This document shows, piece by piece, positions 35,566 through 46,507 of a DNA stretch of 64,000 bases. This stretch comes from Leptospira koniambonensis (GTDB lineage: Bacteria; Spirochaetota; Leptospiria; Leptospirales; Leptospiraceae). The stretch spans positions 804,905 through 868,904 of the forward strand of contig NZ_RQFY01000001.1 in NCBI RefSeq assembly GCF_004769555.1, in the 5' to 3' direction. Position numbers and translations under genes: made by a program. The notes under the pieces are model-generated. The model did not search any database. It had not been told where the DNA came from and saw nothing but the letters and a program-made list of their open reading frames with translations. The stretch's first letter is position 1; each line of letters starts with the position of its first letter.

Positions 35566-35599
35566 CTCATATATGTAATTGCTTGATTACATATATGAG
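35566..35599 (+). promoter_or_regulatory. perfect 14-bp inverted repeat enclosing a start codon
   Basis: CTCATATATGTAAT (35566-35579) and ATTACATATATGAG (35586-35599) are perfect reverse complements around the 6-base loop TGCTTG. The right arm contains the ATG at 35595. It could be a repressor operator or an mRNA hairpin that hides the start site. Confidence 0.6.
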
Positions 35600-36404
35600 C
35601 AGTAAAACTAACTTTATATTTCTAAAATTTTTGGTGTTCGGATTTTCCGTTTATTTTCTATCTTCTCTTATTCCTTTAAGAGCTTTTGGGAAGAAGGGCC
35701 CACATACTCATATTAGTATTACCCAAGAGGCATTTTTAGAATTTGCAGATAAGACCAACTGGGATCTAAGAGCGGATTGTATGGAGCTAATCGTTCAAGG
35801 AAATCTAAGAGCAGACTCCGCCTTCATGAACAATGATGCCTATCATTGCGATAATGATAATATACTTGGATGTGCGGATCGTTTCCGGACTTTAAAGGAT
35901 GATTCTTATAGGGAAAATCATATTACTGGGCTAATTAAATTAGGAATGGCTCTGCATATAGCTCAGGATTTTTATTCTCACTCAAACTGGGCAGAAAATT
36001 ATCCAATGGTGAGTATCCTTGCTCCTATAGAACATCCTTGGATTTTTTTAAGTATGAAAGAGATCCAAACAGGTTATTTTAATCTTCTTCCAATCGTAGA
36101 ACATACAGAAGAAGCAGGAGATTGTTTTGATGCAGAAGATGGTCTCCACGGAAATTATACATTCGCGACCCACGCTTGCCTAAACAAAGATGCCTCAGAC
36201 AGTCACAGAAGTCTCAAAACTGTTCTACCAGGGATACCGATCAGTTATCATGATTGGGCGGCAAATCTTGCAAAAGAACATACAGCTCAAATTTTAGTGG
36301 AACAATATAAAGCAAAACATCCCCTACTCTTAAGTTGCCTAACACCGAAAGTTTTATCATTTTCTTGCGGAAGCCAGGCATATGATTTTCTCCGCCCGGA
36401 TTGA
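35595..36404 (+). CDS. secreted zinc-dependent phospholipase C / Het-C-like protein
   Basis: A 269-residue protein with a signal peptide (hydrophobic about 8-27, followed by LRAFGKKG). The mature N-terminus HTHISITQEAF and the central ALHIAQDFYSHSNWAENY carry the His/Asp metal ligands of the zinc phospholipase C / S1-P1 nuclease fold, in the form closest to Het-C-type proteins. Later His residues (EHTEEAGDCF, THACLN, YHDWAANLAKEH) could complete the site. Six cysteines suggest disulfides. The start is taken at the ATG 35595 rather than a TTG at 35583. No Shine-Dalgarno sequence is visible and the start lies inside a hairpin. A role in lipid hydrolysis is inferred. Confidence 0.7.
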   Translation: MSSKTNFIFLKFLVFGFSVYFLSSLIPLRAFGKKGPHTHISITQEAFLEFADKTNWDLRADCMELIVQGNLRADSAFMNNDAYHCDNDNILGCADRFRTLKDDSYRENHITGLIKLGMALHIAQDFYSHSNWAENYPMVSILAPIEHPWIFLSMKEIQTGYFNLLPIVEHTEEAGDCFDAEDGLHGNYTFATHACLNKDASDSHRSLKTVLPGIPISYHDWAANLAKEHTAQILVEQYKAKHPLLLSCLTPKVLSFSCGSQAYDFLRPD

Positions 36405-36524
36405 GTCTAATTTCCGTTGACTTAAGCCTTCCCCGTACATTACTGTAAATTTATACGGCCAGTACGCAGTCTGTTTTTACCAGATTGTAAAACTCCCGGA
36501 TCGATCCTTCCTTAGGTAATATCT

Positions 36525-37108
36525 GTGAAACTATTTCAAATTTTATTGTTTTGTTTACTTTCCTCGGGTTTTCTTTACGCCCAGGATTCCCAAACTACTA
36601 ACGAAACCCAAACTACTTCTCCGGAAGTTTCGGCAGAAGAGCAAACGTTATCCGCCGTTAAAAAATTGATCGGTTTTATCCGTTATAAAAAAAATGATAA
36701 GGCAATCGCTCTGATCCATGTGGGAAAATTCTCAGAAAAACTTATTGGAGATCATAAAATTTCTGCTGCCGAAAGAAAAGAATTCGAAGAAGCAATTTCA
36801 GAATATATAATCAACAAAGCATTTCCAATCGCATTAAAATATTTTGATAAGATTGATATCACTTACGATAAACCTATTGTAAATGGTAAACAAGCAAGGA
36901 TCGGCTCTTCTATTCTTTACAAAGGTTCCGATCAGATCAAGTTCGCTTGGATACTTTCCGAATCGGAAGGCGCTTGGTACATTAGCGACTTCGAAACAGA
37001 AGGTAAACTCGCTACAGAGATCAACCGCACTAAAAACATAGAACCGTCTATTAAGAAAAACGGAATCAAGGGGACAATTTCCCTAATACAAAAAGCAGCT
37101 AAGAACTG

Positions 37109-37109
<1 letters not shown>
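36525..37109 (+). CDS. MlaC/HpnM-like periplasmic lipid-transport protein
   Basis: A 194-residue protein with a Sec signal peptide (cleavage after LYA, residue 19). The mature part has the toluene-tolerance (Ttg2D/MlaC/HpnM) layout: a helical N-terminal region and the late beta segment KPIVNGKQARIGSSILYKG, IKFAWILSESEGAWYISDFETEG. MlaC-type proteins carry a phospholipid across the periplasm; HpnM is the form paired with an RND partner, as here. GTG start; its stop overlaps the next gene's ATG by one base (TGATG). I therefore read this as an HpnM/HpnN-like pair, without sign of hopanoid synthesis genes nearby. Confidence 0.82.
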
Positions 37110-40017
<2,908 letters not shown>

Positions 40018-40021
<4 letters not shown>

Positions 40022-40656
40022 GATCTAAACTAATACTTCTATTTTTAATTTTTTCTTCCTTTGTAAATTGTGCGGTAAAACAAATTAGGAGCGCGCCTAA
40101 TTTTGAATCTTCTTTAGATAAGTTCAAAAGATTAACTGTAGCGATCGATTCCAGTTCTAAAGTGAATCAAGTGGAAGCAAGCCTGGTAAAATCCATGGCG
40201 GAACAGGAATTGGCCCACCATAAGGAATTTATTGTTTATCCGGACCCTTCTAGCAAAAACCAAAATTGCAAATCTCCTGTCGGAAAGTCCCAAGGAGTTC
40301 TTACTCTTAAATTAGAAGAGACCTTGAAAGGAACCACCCCATCTTTTTTGGTTTGGTTAAGCCCTGCCACATTCGGGCCTTCTTTCGATGGGATCAAAAT
40401 TTCTATCCAGGCACAGATCCAAAAATGTGATACTAAGGAAACCCTTTGGGAAGGAAATGCTTCCTCTTCTTACCCTATGGGAGGAGATGAAGAAGCAACA
40501 CTTCGGACCAGCTACGAGAACAAATTCGGAAAATCTGTAGGACCGAAAGTGCTTCCATATTACGATATTCTAAAGTCACTTTTGGATAAGATTGCAAGCC
40601 CTGTTTTAAACGAAGCTGAGCAGGATGAGAAGATAGAAGTAGAATCCGGCTTTTGA
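40018..40656 (+). CDS. MXAN_6521/LA_1396-type lipoprotein
   Basis: A 212-residue lipoprotein with Cys19 after FSSFVNC. The mature part contains LTVAIDSSSKVNQ, a short Cys-containing loop and the C-terminal segment LLDKIASPVL. This fits the MXAN_6521/LA_1396 lipoprotein family as I recall it; no activity is known for the family. The start overlaps the RND-transporter stop by 4 bases (ATGA), so it is the third gene of the lipid-transport operon and may be its outer-membrane component (inference). Confidence 0.75.
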
Positions 40657-40663
40657 AATAAAA

Positions 40664-40722
40664 GGCGGCCCCCACCCTGGTTTGGGTGGCGGAGGAGGGC
40701 CAGTGGGAAACCCCTGGCTCCC
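40664..40722. other. GC-rich double-hairpin element after the lipid-transport operon
   Basis: CCACCC (40672-40677) pairs with GGGTGG (40684-40689). A second, stronger hairpin at 40697-40722 has GCCAG/CTGGC with inner GGG/CCC and outer GG/CC pairs around an AAA loop. It is much GC-richer than the surrounding DNA and lacks a clear T-run, so it may be a transcription end point or part of a small RNA. Confidence 0.45.
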
Positions 40723-40937
40723 TATATCATAAAATCATTATATTCGCTATTCTTATCCGAGATTCCCGCGGAATTTTCATTCCAAGTTCATGTTAGCAAC
40801 AATTTCTAATTCATAAACGTCCTATTTTATTTTTAAATAACGAACATTGTTTCTATAAGATCTTGTTCTAACTTCTTCTTGACCAAAATCTCTGTATCGA
40901 TTGCTATACTCGGAATCGATTTTTCGTGAGGGAAAGA

Positions 40938-41219
40938 ATGAATTTAGTGAATAATATATCCAAGGCTTCCACAGCTGCATTCTGGCTTTTATGGTTGGGA
41001 GTATTGAGCGGAATCGTACAACTCGTAAATTTACATCCAAGTCTGGATGGAATTGTTCTCACTCTAGGTTGGGTGATTTTAGGGATCCATATTTTAGAAG
41101 TTGGTATCTATTCCTTTCGTGCTGGAGATAGAGGCGGATTCAAAATCGCAGACGCAGCCCAAGTTTTTGTATTCGGGGTATTCCACCTAATTCCTGTAAG
41201 CTTTTCGGATAAGAAATAG
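40938..41219 (+). CDS. small membrane protein, unknown function
   Basis: 93 residues with two or three hydrophobic segments (about 12-30, 36-60 and 73-90). GAGGGAAAG lies a few bases before the ATG at 40938, which is preferred over an in-frame GTG at 40926. The pattern is loosely like DUF1145 small membrane proteins (LGWVILGIHILEVGIY), but this is not certain. Monocistronic, closed by a bidirectional terminator. Confidence 0.62.
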   Translation: MNLVNNISKASTAAFWLLWLGVLSGIVQLVNLHPSLDGIVLTLGWVILGIHILEVGIYSFRAGDRGGFKIADAAQVFVFGVFHLIPVSFSDKK

Positions 41220-41232
41220 AAATTACAAAAAA

Positions 41233-41251
41233 CCCCCGGAACCGGGGGTTT
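41233..41251. terminator. bidirectional terminator between convergent genes
   Basis: CCCCCGG / CCGGGGG (41233-41239, 41242-41248) with an AA loop, followed by TTT on the plus strand and a T-run on the minus strand. It serves the small membrane protein gene and the nitronate monooxygenase gene. Confidence 0.88.
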
Positions 41252-41267
41252 AGAATATTCTAAAATA

Positions 41268-42218
41268 TTAAACTAATTTAGGTAGTTTATTTACGATGTC
41301 TGCGTATTCTGCAGCCATACCTTTTATAACATCTCCCGCAGGAATGATGGAATCGATCTGAGCCACTCCGTGACCCGCAGACCAAATGTCTCTCCAACGT
41401 TTGAATTCCTGATCAATATCCGTACTACCTTCGTTATGGAAATTATCTCCTGCTTTTTCTACGGAACGTTTTAGCCAATTAGCAGGAATTCCTGAAATTT
41501 TTTCGGTATAAACGATCTCTTCAGGTGCGGACTCAACGATCATCTCTTTATATTCTTGAGAAGCAGCAGCTTCTTTGGTAGCGATTAATCTTGTTCCGAT
41601 ATAAACTGCATCTGCTCCTAAGGACATTGCAGCAGCCATTTGTGCACCACCGCTGATCGCACCCGCGGCAAGAACAGGAAGACCAATCTCTTTTTTCAGA
41701 TAAGGGAATAAGCTGAAAGGAGAAATATTTCCAGCATGTCCACCAGCACCTTGGGCAACCGCAACTAAAGCGTCTGCTCCAGACTTAGCGACTAAATTCG
41801 CATGTCTTAATGTAGTTACGTCACAGAAAACTTTTGTGCCTACTGATTTTGCCTCGTTAATAATGGAACGAGGACTTCCTAAACTGGTAATGATCAATTC
41901 TACTTTGAATTCTAAAAGTATTTCTAAGTGTTTTGCCCAGTTAGGGTTATGAGCCTTATGTAAAATTAAGTTAACGCCGATCGGTTTTTTGGTCCTGGAT
42001 CGGATATCTTCCAAACCTCTTCTTAATTCTTCAACGGTTCGGTAGTTTTGAGAAGGAAATGTTCCAAGGCCTCCGGCTTCGGAAACTGCAACAACTAGAT
42101 CAGGGTATGAAACGAGAAACATGGGAGCCCCGATAATGGGTAGATCGATTCCAAGCATCTCCGTTACGGGAGTTTTTATTTTCATAAGAGGAAAGCTTTC
42201 ATTCTGATCAGATTCCAT
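41268..42218 (-). CDS. nitronate monooxygenase (2-nitropropane dioxygenase family)
   Basis: A 316-residue FMN-dependent TIM-barrel enzyme that oxidises alkyl nitronates. Conserved features: LPIIGAPMF near the N-terminus, AVSEAGGLGTF, the AQGAGGHAG phosphate-binding loop (about 180-188) and the later LAAGAISGGAQM and GADAVYIGTRLIATKEA. I keep the ATG at 42218; an ATG 11 codons later (42185) would remove a short non-conserved start, and neither has a clear ribosome-binding site. It is divergent from the ABM-domain monooxygenase gene with a 49-base gap, so a shared regulatory region is likely. Confidence 0.9.
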   Translation of the reverse strand: MESDQNESFPLMKIKTPVTEMLGIDLPIIGAPMFLVSYPDLVVAVSEAGGLGTFPSQNYRTVEELRRGLEDIRSRTKKPIGVNLILHKAHNPNWAKHLEILLEFKVELIITSLGSPRSIINEAKSVGTKVFCDVTTLRHANLVAKSGADALVAVAQGAGGHAGNISPFSLFPYLKKEIGLPVLAAGAISGGAQMAAAMSLGADAVYIGTRLIATKEAAASQEYKEMIVESAPEEIVYTEKISGIPANWLKRSVEKAGDNFHNEGSTDIDQEFKRWRDIWSAGHGVAQIDSIIPAGDVIKGMAAEYADIVNKLPKLV

Positions 42219-42267
42219 CTATCTTTTTTTTCTGGCAGAAGAAAATCAGATATTGAAACTGGGGACT

Positions 42268-42579
42268 ATGATCGTAACAGTCTCTTCTTACAAAATACTT
42301 CCGGAAAGGATCCAAGAATTTCAGGAAATCAGCAGTGAACTTTCCAAAGAATCTCTCAAAGAGAACGGTGTTCTTAGATTTGATCTGCTTCAAAATGATG
42401 GAGACGAAGGTAGATTTCTGATTATAGAAGCGTATGAAAGCGAATCTAAACGTAAGTCTCATTTAGAAACCCCTCATTTCGTAAATTGGAGAAGAACAGT
42501 GCCTGAGATGTTCTCACAAGGAACTACCACCGTTTATTATAAACCTGTATCTCCCAAACCTGAAGATTGGAAAAAATAA
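42268..42579 (+). CDS. antibiotic biosynthesis monooxygenase (ABM)-domain protein
   Basis: A 103-residue dimeric alpha-beta barrel protein, with VSSYKILPERIQEFQEIS, LRFDLLQNDGDEGRFLIIEAYES, and the ETPHF turn characteristic of ABM/YgiN-type quinol monooxygenases. The ATG at 42268 follows GGGG by 4 bases; a TTG at 42253 is less likely. Divergent from the nitronate monooxygenase gene, which suggests a joint role in oxidising small toxic molecules (inference). Confidence 0.85.
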   Translation: MIVTVSSYKILPERIQEFQEISSELSKESLKENGVLRFDLLQNDGDEGRFLIIEAYESESKRKSHLETPHFVNWRRTVPEMFSQGTTTVYYKPVSPKPEDWKK

Positions 42580-42616
42580 TTAAGATATAAACCGCTCCGC
42601 GCTTTTAGGGACTTTA

Positions 42617-42639
42617 TTTTTGGACACGGAGTCCAAAAA
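42617..42639 (+). promoter_or_regulatory. perfect hairpin masking the ribosome-binding site of the S1C protease gene
   Basis: TTTTTGGAC (42617-42625) and GTCCAAAAA (42631-42639) pair perfectly around ACGGA. The only Shine-Dalgarno-like bases (GGAG, 42628-42631) sit in the loop and stem edge, 12 bases before the ATG at 42644. It could act as an operator or as an RNA switch such as a thermosensor. Confidence 0.5.
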
Positions 42640-42643
42640 TATT

Positions 42644-43651
42644 ATGGTACTATATACAAATACAAGCGCTGATTTTATTTCTTCTTTTGGTCATAACTCT
42701 CATCATAAAGATCATTCCGAAGTGAATGAGTCTGAAATTTTAGACGCCTATTCCAAATCTGTCATACATGCAGTGGACTCTGTTGGTCCGAGTGTAGTTC
42801 ATCTACAAGTCACAAACAAAAAAGGAGAAGGAGGAAGTGGTTCAGGATTCTTCCTCACTCCTGACGGATTTATAGCAACCAATAGCCATGTGGTAGATGG
42901 CGCTGTTAAAATTAAGGCAAACCTTTCGGATGGTTCCAGTAAAGAAGCGGAACTCGTAGGAAACGATCCTCATACAGACGTTGCTGTCTTAAAAGTTCAT
43001 GGAGGATTGTTTCCTCATTCTAGTTTTACAGACTCCAAAAAACTAAAAGTTGGACAACTAGTGGTCGCGATCGGGAATCCTTACGGTTTCGAATCCACAG
43101 TCACAGCAGGAGTCGTAAGTGCACTCGGAAGAACATTAAGATCTCGTAATGGACGCCTGATAGACAATGTGATTCAAACAGATGCTGCTCTAAATCCTGG
43201 AAATTCAGGAGGTCCACTCGTAGACTTCCAGGGAAGAGTTGTAGGTATCAATACTGCGATCATTCTACCTGCCCAAGGTATCTGTTTTGCAGTCGCCTCA
43301 AACACCGCAGAATATGTGATCACACGCCTCATCACAAATGGTGCAGTCAAAAGAGGATATTTAGGAATTGCTGGGCAAAATCAAAAAATCCCGCCATTCA
43401 CCAAATCTCTAAACAAGTTAGGCTCAGAATCAGGGATTTTAGTTTTATCCCTGGAACCAAGCTCTCCTGCAGACCGCGCTGGGATACGGAACGGAGACTT
43501 GATCATAAACCTGGATGATAAAGAGATCCATACGATAGATGACCTTCATAAGATCTTAGATGAGACTTCGATTGGGAAAAAATTGGGAATTCGATTATTA
43601 AGAGACGGGTCTATCAGAAGTTTTTTCATCGAACCAGGCGAACTGAAATAA
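42644..43651 (+). CDS. S1C-family serine protease with PDZ domain (HtrA/DegP-like)
   Basis: A 335-residue trypsin-like protease. The triad is His82 (TNSHVVDG), Asp112 (HTDVAVLK) and Ser188 (LNPGNSGGPL), followed by one PDZ domain (about 240-330, with SGILVLSLEPSSPADRAGI and GDLIINLDDKEI). The length fits DegS/HhoB-like single-PDZ members, but unlike those there is no signal peptide or membrane anchor: the N-terminus is polar and His/Asp-rich (GHNSHHKDHSE). A TTG at 42620 would add only eight polar residues. The protein may therefore be cytoplasmic or peripheral. Its leader carries a perfect hairpin. Confidence 0.9.
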   Translation: MVLYTNTSADFISSFGHNSHHKDHSEVNESEILDAYSKSVIHAVDSVGPSVVHLQVTNKKGEGGSGSGFFLTPDGFIATNSHVVDGAVKIKANLSDGSSKEAELVGNDPHTDVAVLKVHGGLFPHSSFTDSKKLKVGQLVVAIGNPYGFESTVTAGVVSALGRTLRSRNGRLIDNVIQTDAALNPGNSGGPLVDFQGRVVGINTAIILPAQGICFAVASNTAEYVITRLITNGAVKRGYLGIAGQNQKIPPFTKSLNKLGSESGILVLSLEPSSPADRAGIRNGDLIINLDDKEIHTIDDLHKILDETSIGKKLGIRLLRDGSIRSFFIEPGELK

Positions 43652-43838
43652 GAGGCGCAGAGTAAAAGGAGCTGTATTTTTTTCACACACAGAGCCGCCG
43701 AGACGCTGAGGATTTCCGATTGATTGTCAAAAGAGATTTTTCGATTTCCTTTCTAAAAACTCTCTGCGACTTTGCGCCTCTGCGTGCCTAATCTCGGCGT
43801 CTCTTTTAACTCTGTGTCTCTCTCTTAACTCTGCGGCT
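43652..43838. repeat. CTCTGCG-type intergenic repeat block, copy 3
   Basis: The stretch begins GAGGCGCAGAG, contains CACACACAGAGCCGCCGAGA, and ends with several CTCTGCG/CTCTGTG units (CTCTGCGAC, CTCTGCGTG, CTCTGTGTC, CTCTGCGGC) that are near reverse complements of the first part. It fills the convergent gap between the S1C protease and pirin genes. Confidence 0.6.
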
Positions 43839-43840
43839 CC

Positions 43841-44554
43841 TTACTGGATCTCAGGAACATCCATTAGAAGAAGTTCTGAATCTTCCAAAGCGTTTACTTT
43901 CAGAAGGTCTGTTCTCGGAAAACCTGCACCATCTCGAGTCGAAAGTTCGGTCCCGTTAATATTCACTTTTCCTGATATTAGAAAAGCGTAAACTCCACCA
44001 CTCTTATTCCTGGACTCATATTGCAGTTCTTTTCCTGCTTCTGCATTCCCTAAAGAGAACCATGCATTTTGGTTGATCCAAAGGCCTTCTGCAGATTCTT
44101 TAGGAGATACAACCAGTTGGAATCTATTCTTCCTATCTTCCGGAAGGAATTTTTTCTGATCGTATCTTGGTTGAGCTCCCCTTTTATCAGGTATCACCCA
44201 AATCTGTAAAAAGTTCACAGGATCAGTTTCAGAATGATTGTACTCTGAATGAACGATGCCTGTTCCAGCAGACATTACCTGAACTTCGCCGGAATTGATA
44301 ACTCCAGATGTTCCGATGCTATCTTTATGTTCTAATGCGCCTTTGATCGGTATAGAGATGATTTCCATATCTTGGTGAGGATGCGGATCGAAACCTCTGC
44401 CCGGGGCAACGATATCGTCGTTCAATACTCGCAAAGAACCAAATCTGATCCTTTCCGGATTCATATAGCTTCCGAAAGAAAATGTATGATTCGATTTCAA
44501 CCAACCGAAATCCACTTTCCCTCTCGTGCCTGCCTTATGAACTACCGCTTCCAT
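43841..44554 (-). CDS. pirin-family protein
   Basis: A 237-residue bicupin. The metal-binding N-terminal cupin contains GFDPHPHQDMEI (two His) and the second-pair motif GTGIVHSEYN (His and Glu), after the family start RFGSLRVLNDD. Bacterial pirins act as quercetinases or as redox or metabolic regulators; the role here is not fixed by context. GGAG lies 8 bases before the ATG. It stands alone, separated from the S1C protease by the repeat block. Confidence 0.92.
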   Translation of the reverse strand: MEAVVHKAGTRGKVDFGWLKSNHTFSFGSYMNPERIRFGSLRVLNDDIVAPGRGFDPHPHQDMEIISIPIKGALEHKDSIGTSGVINSGEVQVMSAGTGIVHSEYNHSETDPVNFLQIWVIPDKRGAQPRYDQKKFLPEDRKNRFQLVVSPKESAEGLWINQNAWFSLGNAEAGKELQYESRNKSGGVYAFLISGKVNINGTELSTRDGAGFPRTDLLKVNALEDSELLLMDVPEIQ

Positions 44555-44675
44555 TTTTATCTCCTTTCCCCTTTTCGGGGTGAATACTTTTTAGACCGAC
44601 CCTGTCTCAGATAGTTCAAATTTAAAGTATCTTGGCTTTATTTAAAACCAAGATGGATAGGAATATTTTAGAACC

Positions 44676-45023
44676 TTAATCGAAACTAGGAGTCCCGGAT
44701 ACTACGATACAACGGAACAAGAAGATAGGAGGAAGATACAAACCTTTTGTGTATACTTCTCCGCTTGCAAGTGATTGGGTTCCTGGAGGCGCCTTGTCCA
44801 TCGCATGATTGTATGCGCTTTGTAGATCAGGAACATATCTTGCGAACATAAAAGGAAAAATTTGTACTACACAATCTTCTCCCTCTACTTTTTTAGAAGA
44901 GAAGACTGGTCTTTCTTTTGCAGGTACAACTCTTTCTACACGATAGATCATTGTTTCAGCGCCGCTGCAGTAAGTGAATAAAAATAGGAAAACGGATAAG
45001 ATCCCAAATCGTAAAACTTTCAT
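44676..45023 (-). CDS. small lipoprotein, unknown function (second of a pair)
   Basis: A 115-residue lipoprotein with signal ending at Cys19 (LFTYC). The C-terminal half contains YNHAMDKAPPGTQSLASGEV and ends in a hydrophobic strand (PPIFLFRCIVVSGTPSF). The ATG at 45023 is chosen because GGAGA lies upstream and the signal peptide starts there. It overlaps the stop of the upstream lipoprotein gene by 3 bases, so the two are co-translated. No family was recognised. Confidence 0.65.
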   Translation of the reverse strand: MKVLRFGILSVFLFLFTYCSGAETMIYRVERVVPAKERPVFSSKKVEGEDCVVQIFPFMFARYVPDLQSAYNHAMDKAPPGTQSLASGEVYTKGLYLPPIFLFRCIVVSGTPSFD

Positions 45024-45316
45024 TGAGATATCTCCAAACCATAATAGAGCCGATAACATGTATCGAACATTCCTTGGTCATACTGAAAGATCTCCAAATC
45101 TCTGATATGAGTGGCTGTAGGATTTTTTTCAGGAATTCTTTGTAGAATATTACGGATATTTTCATTACATCCTTTTTCATTCTGTTTGTATAAACTTTGC
45201 TCTACCTGAGGGGGAAGAGGTTTCATTCGGATATTTTGGAAGAAGAAGATAGTCTTCGAATAACATCCGCTAAATACTACACAGAGTAGAAGAATATAAA
45301 TCCGCTTGAATTCCAT
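45020..45316 (-). CDS. small lipoprotein, unknown function (first of a pair)
   Basis: A 98-residue lipoprotein with signal ending at Cys18 (CVVFSGC). The mature part is short, helical and polar with two cysteines (EKGCNEN, FDTCYRL). The stop overlaps the start of the following lipoprotein gene (ATGA). No homology was recognised; the pairing suggests a joint envelope function. Confidence 0.65.
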   Translation of the reverse strand: MEFKRIYILLLCVVFSGCYSKTIFFFQNIRMKPLPPQVEQSLYKQNEKGCNENIRNILQRIPEKNPTATHIRDLEIFQYDQGMFDTCYRLYYGLEISQ

Positions 45317-45358
45317 GATCTTGAATATTAAACAATAACCTGCAAATTATGCAAGAGA

Positions 45359-46507
45359 TTATAATCCTAATTTTCCTTCGAATAATAAGACGATACATCC
45401 TATTGCAGATCCAACTAAAAAACCCAATAAACTTCCGTTGATCCTGATCTTCTCTAGTACTCTTCTGGTTTTTAGTTCTAAATTTTCCCTGAATTGTTTG
45501 GGTTCCAATAATTTCAGCCCTTTAGAGATCTGTTCCCCCACATATTGCGAAACGGATTCGTTCGTTTTAGAACTTAAAAATTCCAAGAAGGAGCGGATCG
45601 GTCCGTATTCTCTTAGATTTTCTAATTTAGAAATTTCTTCTTTATGTGTCAGAACAACTTCACTGATCAATCGATTCAATTGTTCTCTGCCGAAATCCGC
45701 TAAGGCACGAACAGCTTCTTCTCTTCTCTCAACTGGAAACTCGTTCCAGGAACCTATATATAATTCTACACATTCGGAGAATATGGAGTATAATTCAAAT
45801 AGGACTTCTTCCTCTTCAGTTTCAAAATCTTTTCCTTCTTTTAGGCCTTCTCCGAATTCTTTGATCCTTTTTTGTGGATCGATAAGCCAGATCAAAGGTT
45901 TTGCAAGAAAAGAAAGTCCTTTAGTAATTCTTTGGACCCTTTCTCCGAAATCCTGATGATCTGAAACCTTCATCAGGGTTTCTCCCACCAAGAACCGAAC
46001 AGTGGAGAGTATTTCCTTGCGACTATTCAATTCATGTAAGATTTGTTTATCTGCACCTGAAAATTTAAAATTAGAAACATATAATACTATATCTTCTTCT
46101 ATTTTGTCCCAGATCAGATTTAAGAATTCTCTGACTTCTTTTTCTCCTTTCAGATGTTTGTCTAAAAGTTCTCTGATCGCCTGGATATTTTCAGGTTCAT
46201 CCAAGATCCCGTCTAAATAGGATTTTAATTTATGTTCACTGATCAGGTCAGAAGAAACCCAGCGGCCAATTTCTTCTGCGATTGTTTCACTTTCGGATTC
46301 AACTGCTTTATAAGTTTTCCAAACAGCAAACCAATCACAAATCGCTCCGACGAGTCCACCTTCTAAGCCGTGAATGAAAATATTCCCCCAAATATAAAGG
46401 CTCCATTTTTGCCAGAGCCCTAAAATGAGAATACTTCCGAACAACACTAAAAGTGAATTCGAAACGAATTGAAGTTTAGAGTACGGTTTATTGCCGTACA
46501 GTTCCAT
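45359..46507 (-). CDS. DUF445 family membrane protein
   Basis: A 382-residue protein with two N-terminal membrane helices, the second part containing the family hallmark GLVGAICDWFAVWKTY, a long helical coiled-coil-like middle region, and a C-terminal helix (LLGFLVGSAIGCIVLLF). DUF445 proteins (YheB/YjiN-like) have no defined biochemical function. The start is placed at the ATG 46507, which overlaps the stop of the upstream gene (TAATG); a GTG at 46522 is an alternative. Confidence 0.82.
   Translation of the reverse strand: MELYGNKPYSKLQFVSNSLLVLFGSILILGLWQKWSLYIWGNIFIHGLEGGLVGAICDWFAVWKTYKAVESESETIAEEIGRWVSSDLISEHKLKSYLDGILDEPENIQAIRELLDKHLKGEKEVREFLNLIWDKIEEDIVLYVSNFKFSGADKQILHELNSRKEILSTVRFLVGETLMKVSDHQDFGERVQRITKGLSFLAKPLIWLIDPQKRIKEFGEGLKEGKDFETEEEEVLFELYSIFSECVELYIGSWNEFPVERREEAVRALADFGREQLNRLISEVVLTHKEEISKLENLREYGPIRSFLEFLSSKTNESVSQYVGEQISKGLKLLEPKQFRENLELKTRRVLEKIRINGSLLGFLVGSAIGCIVLLFEGKLGL

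Noticed and set aside
40672..40722. Signal recognition particle RNA or cobalamin riboswitch in the GC-rich hairpins
   Set aside because: The conserved SRP domain IV loop and the cobalamin box are not present.
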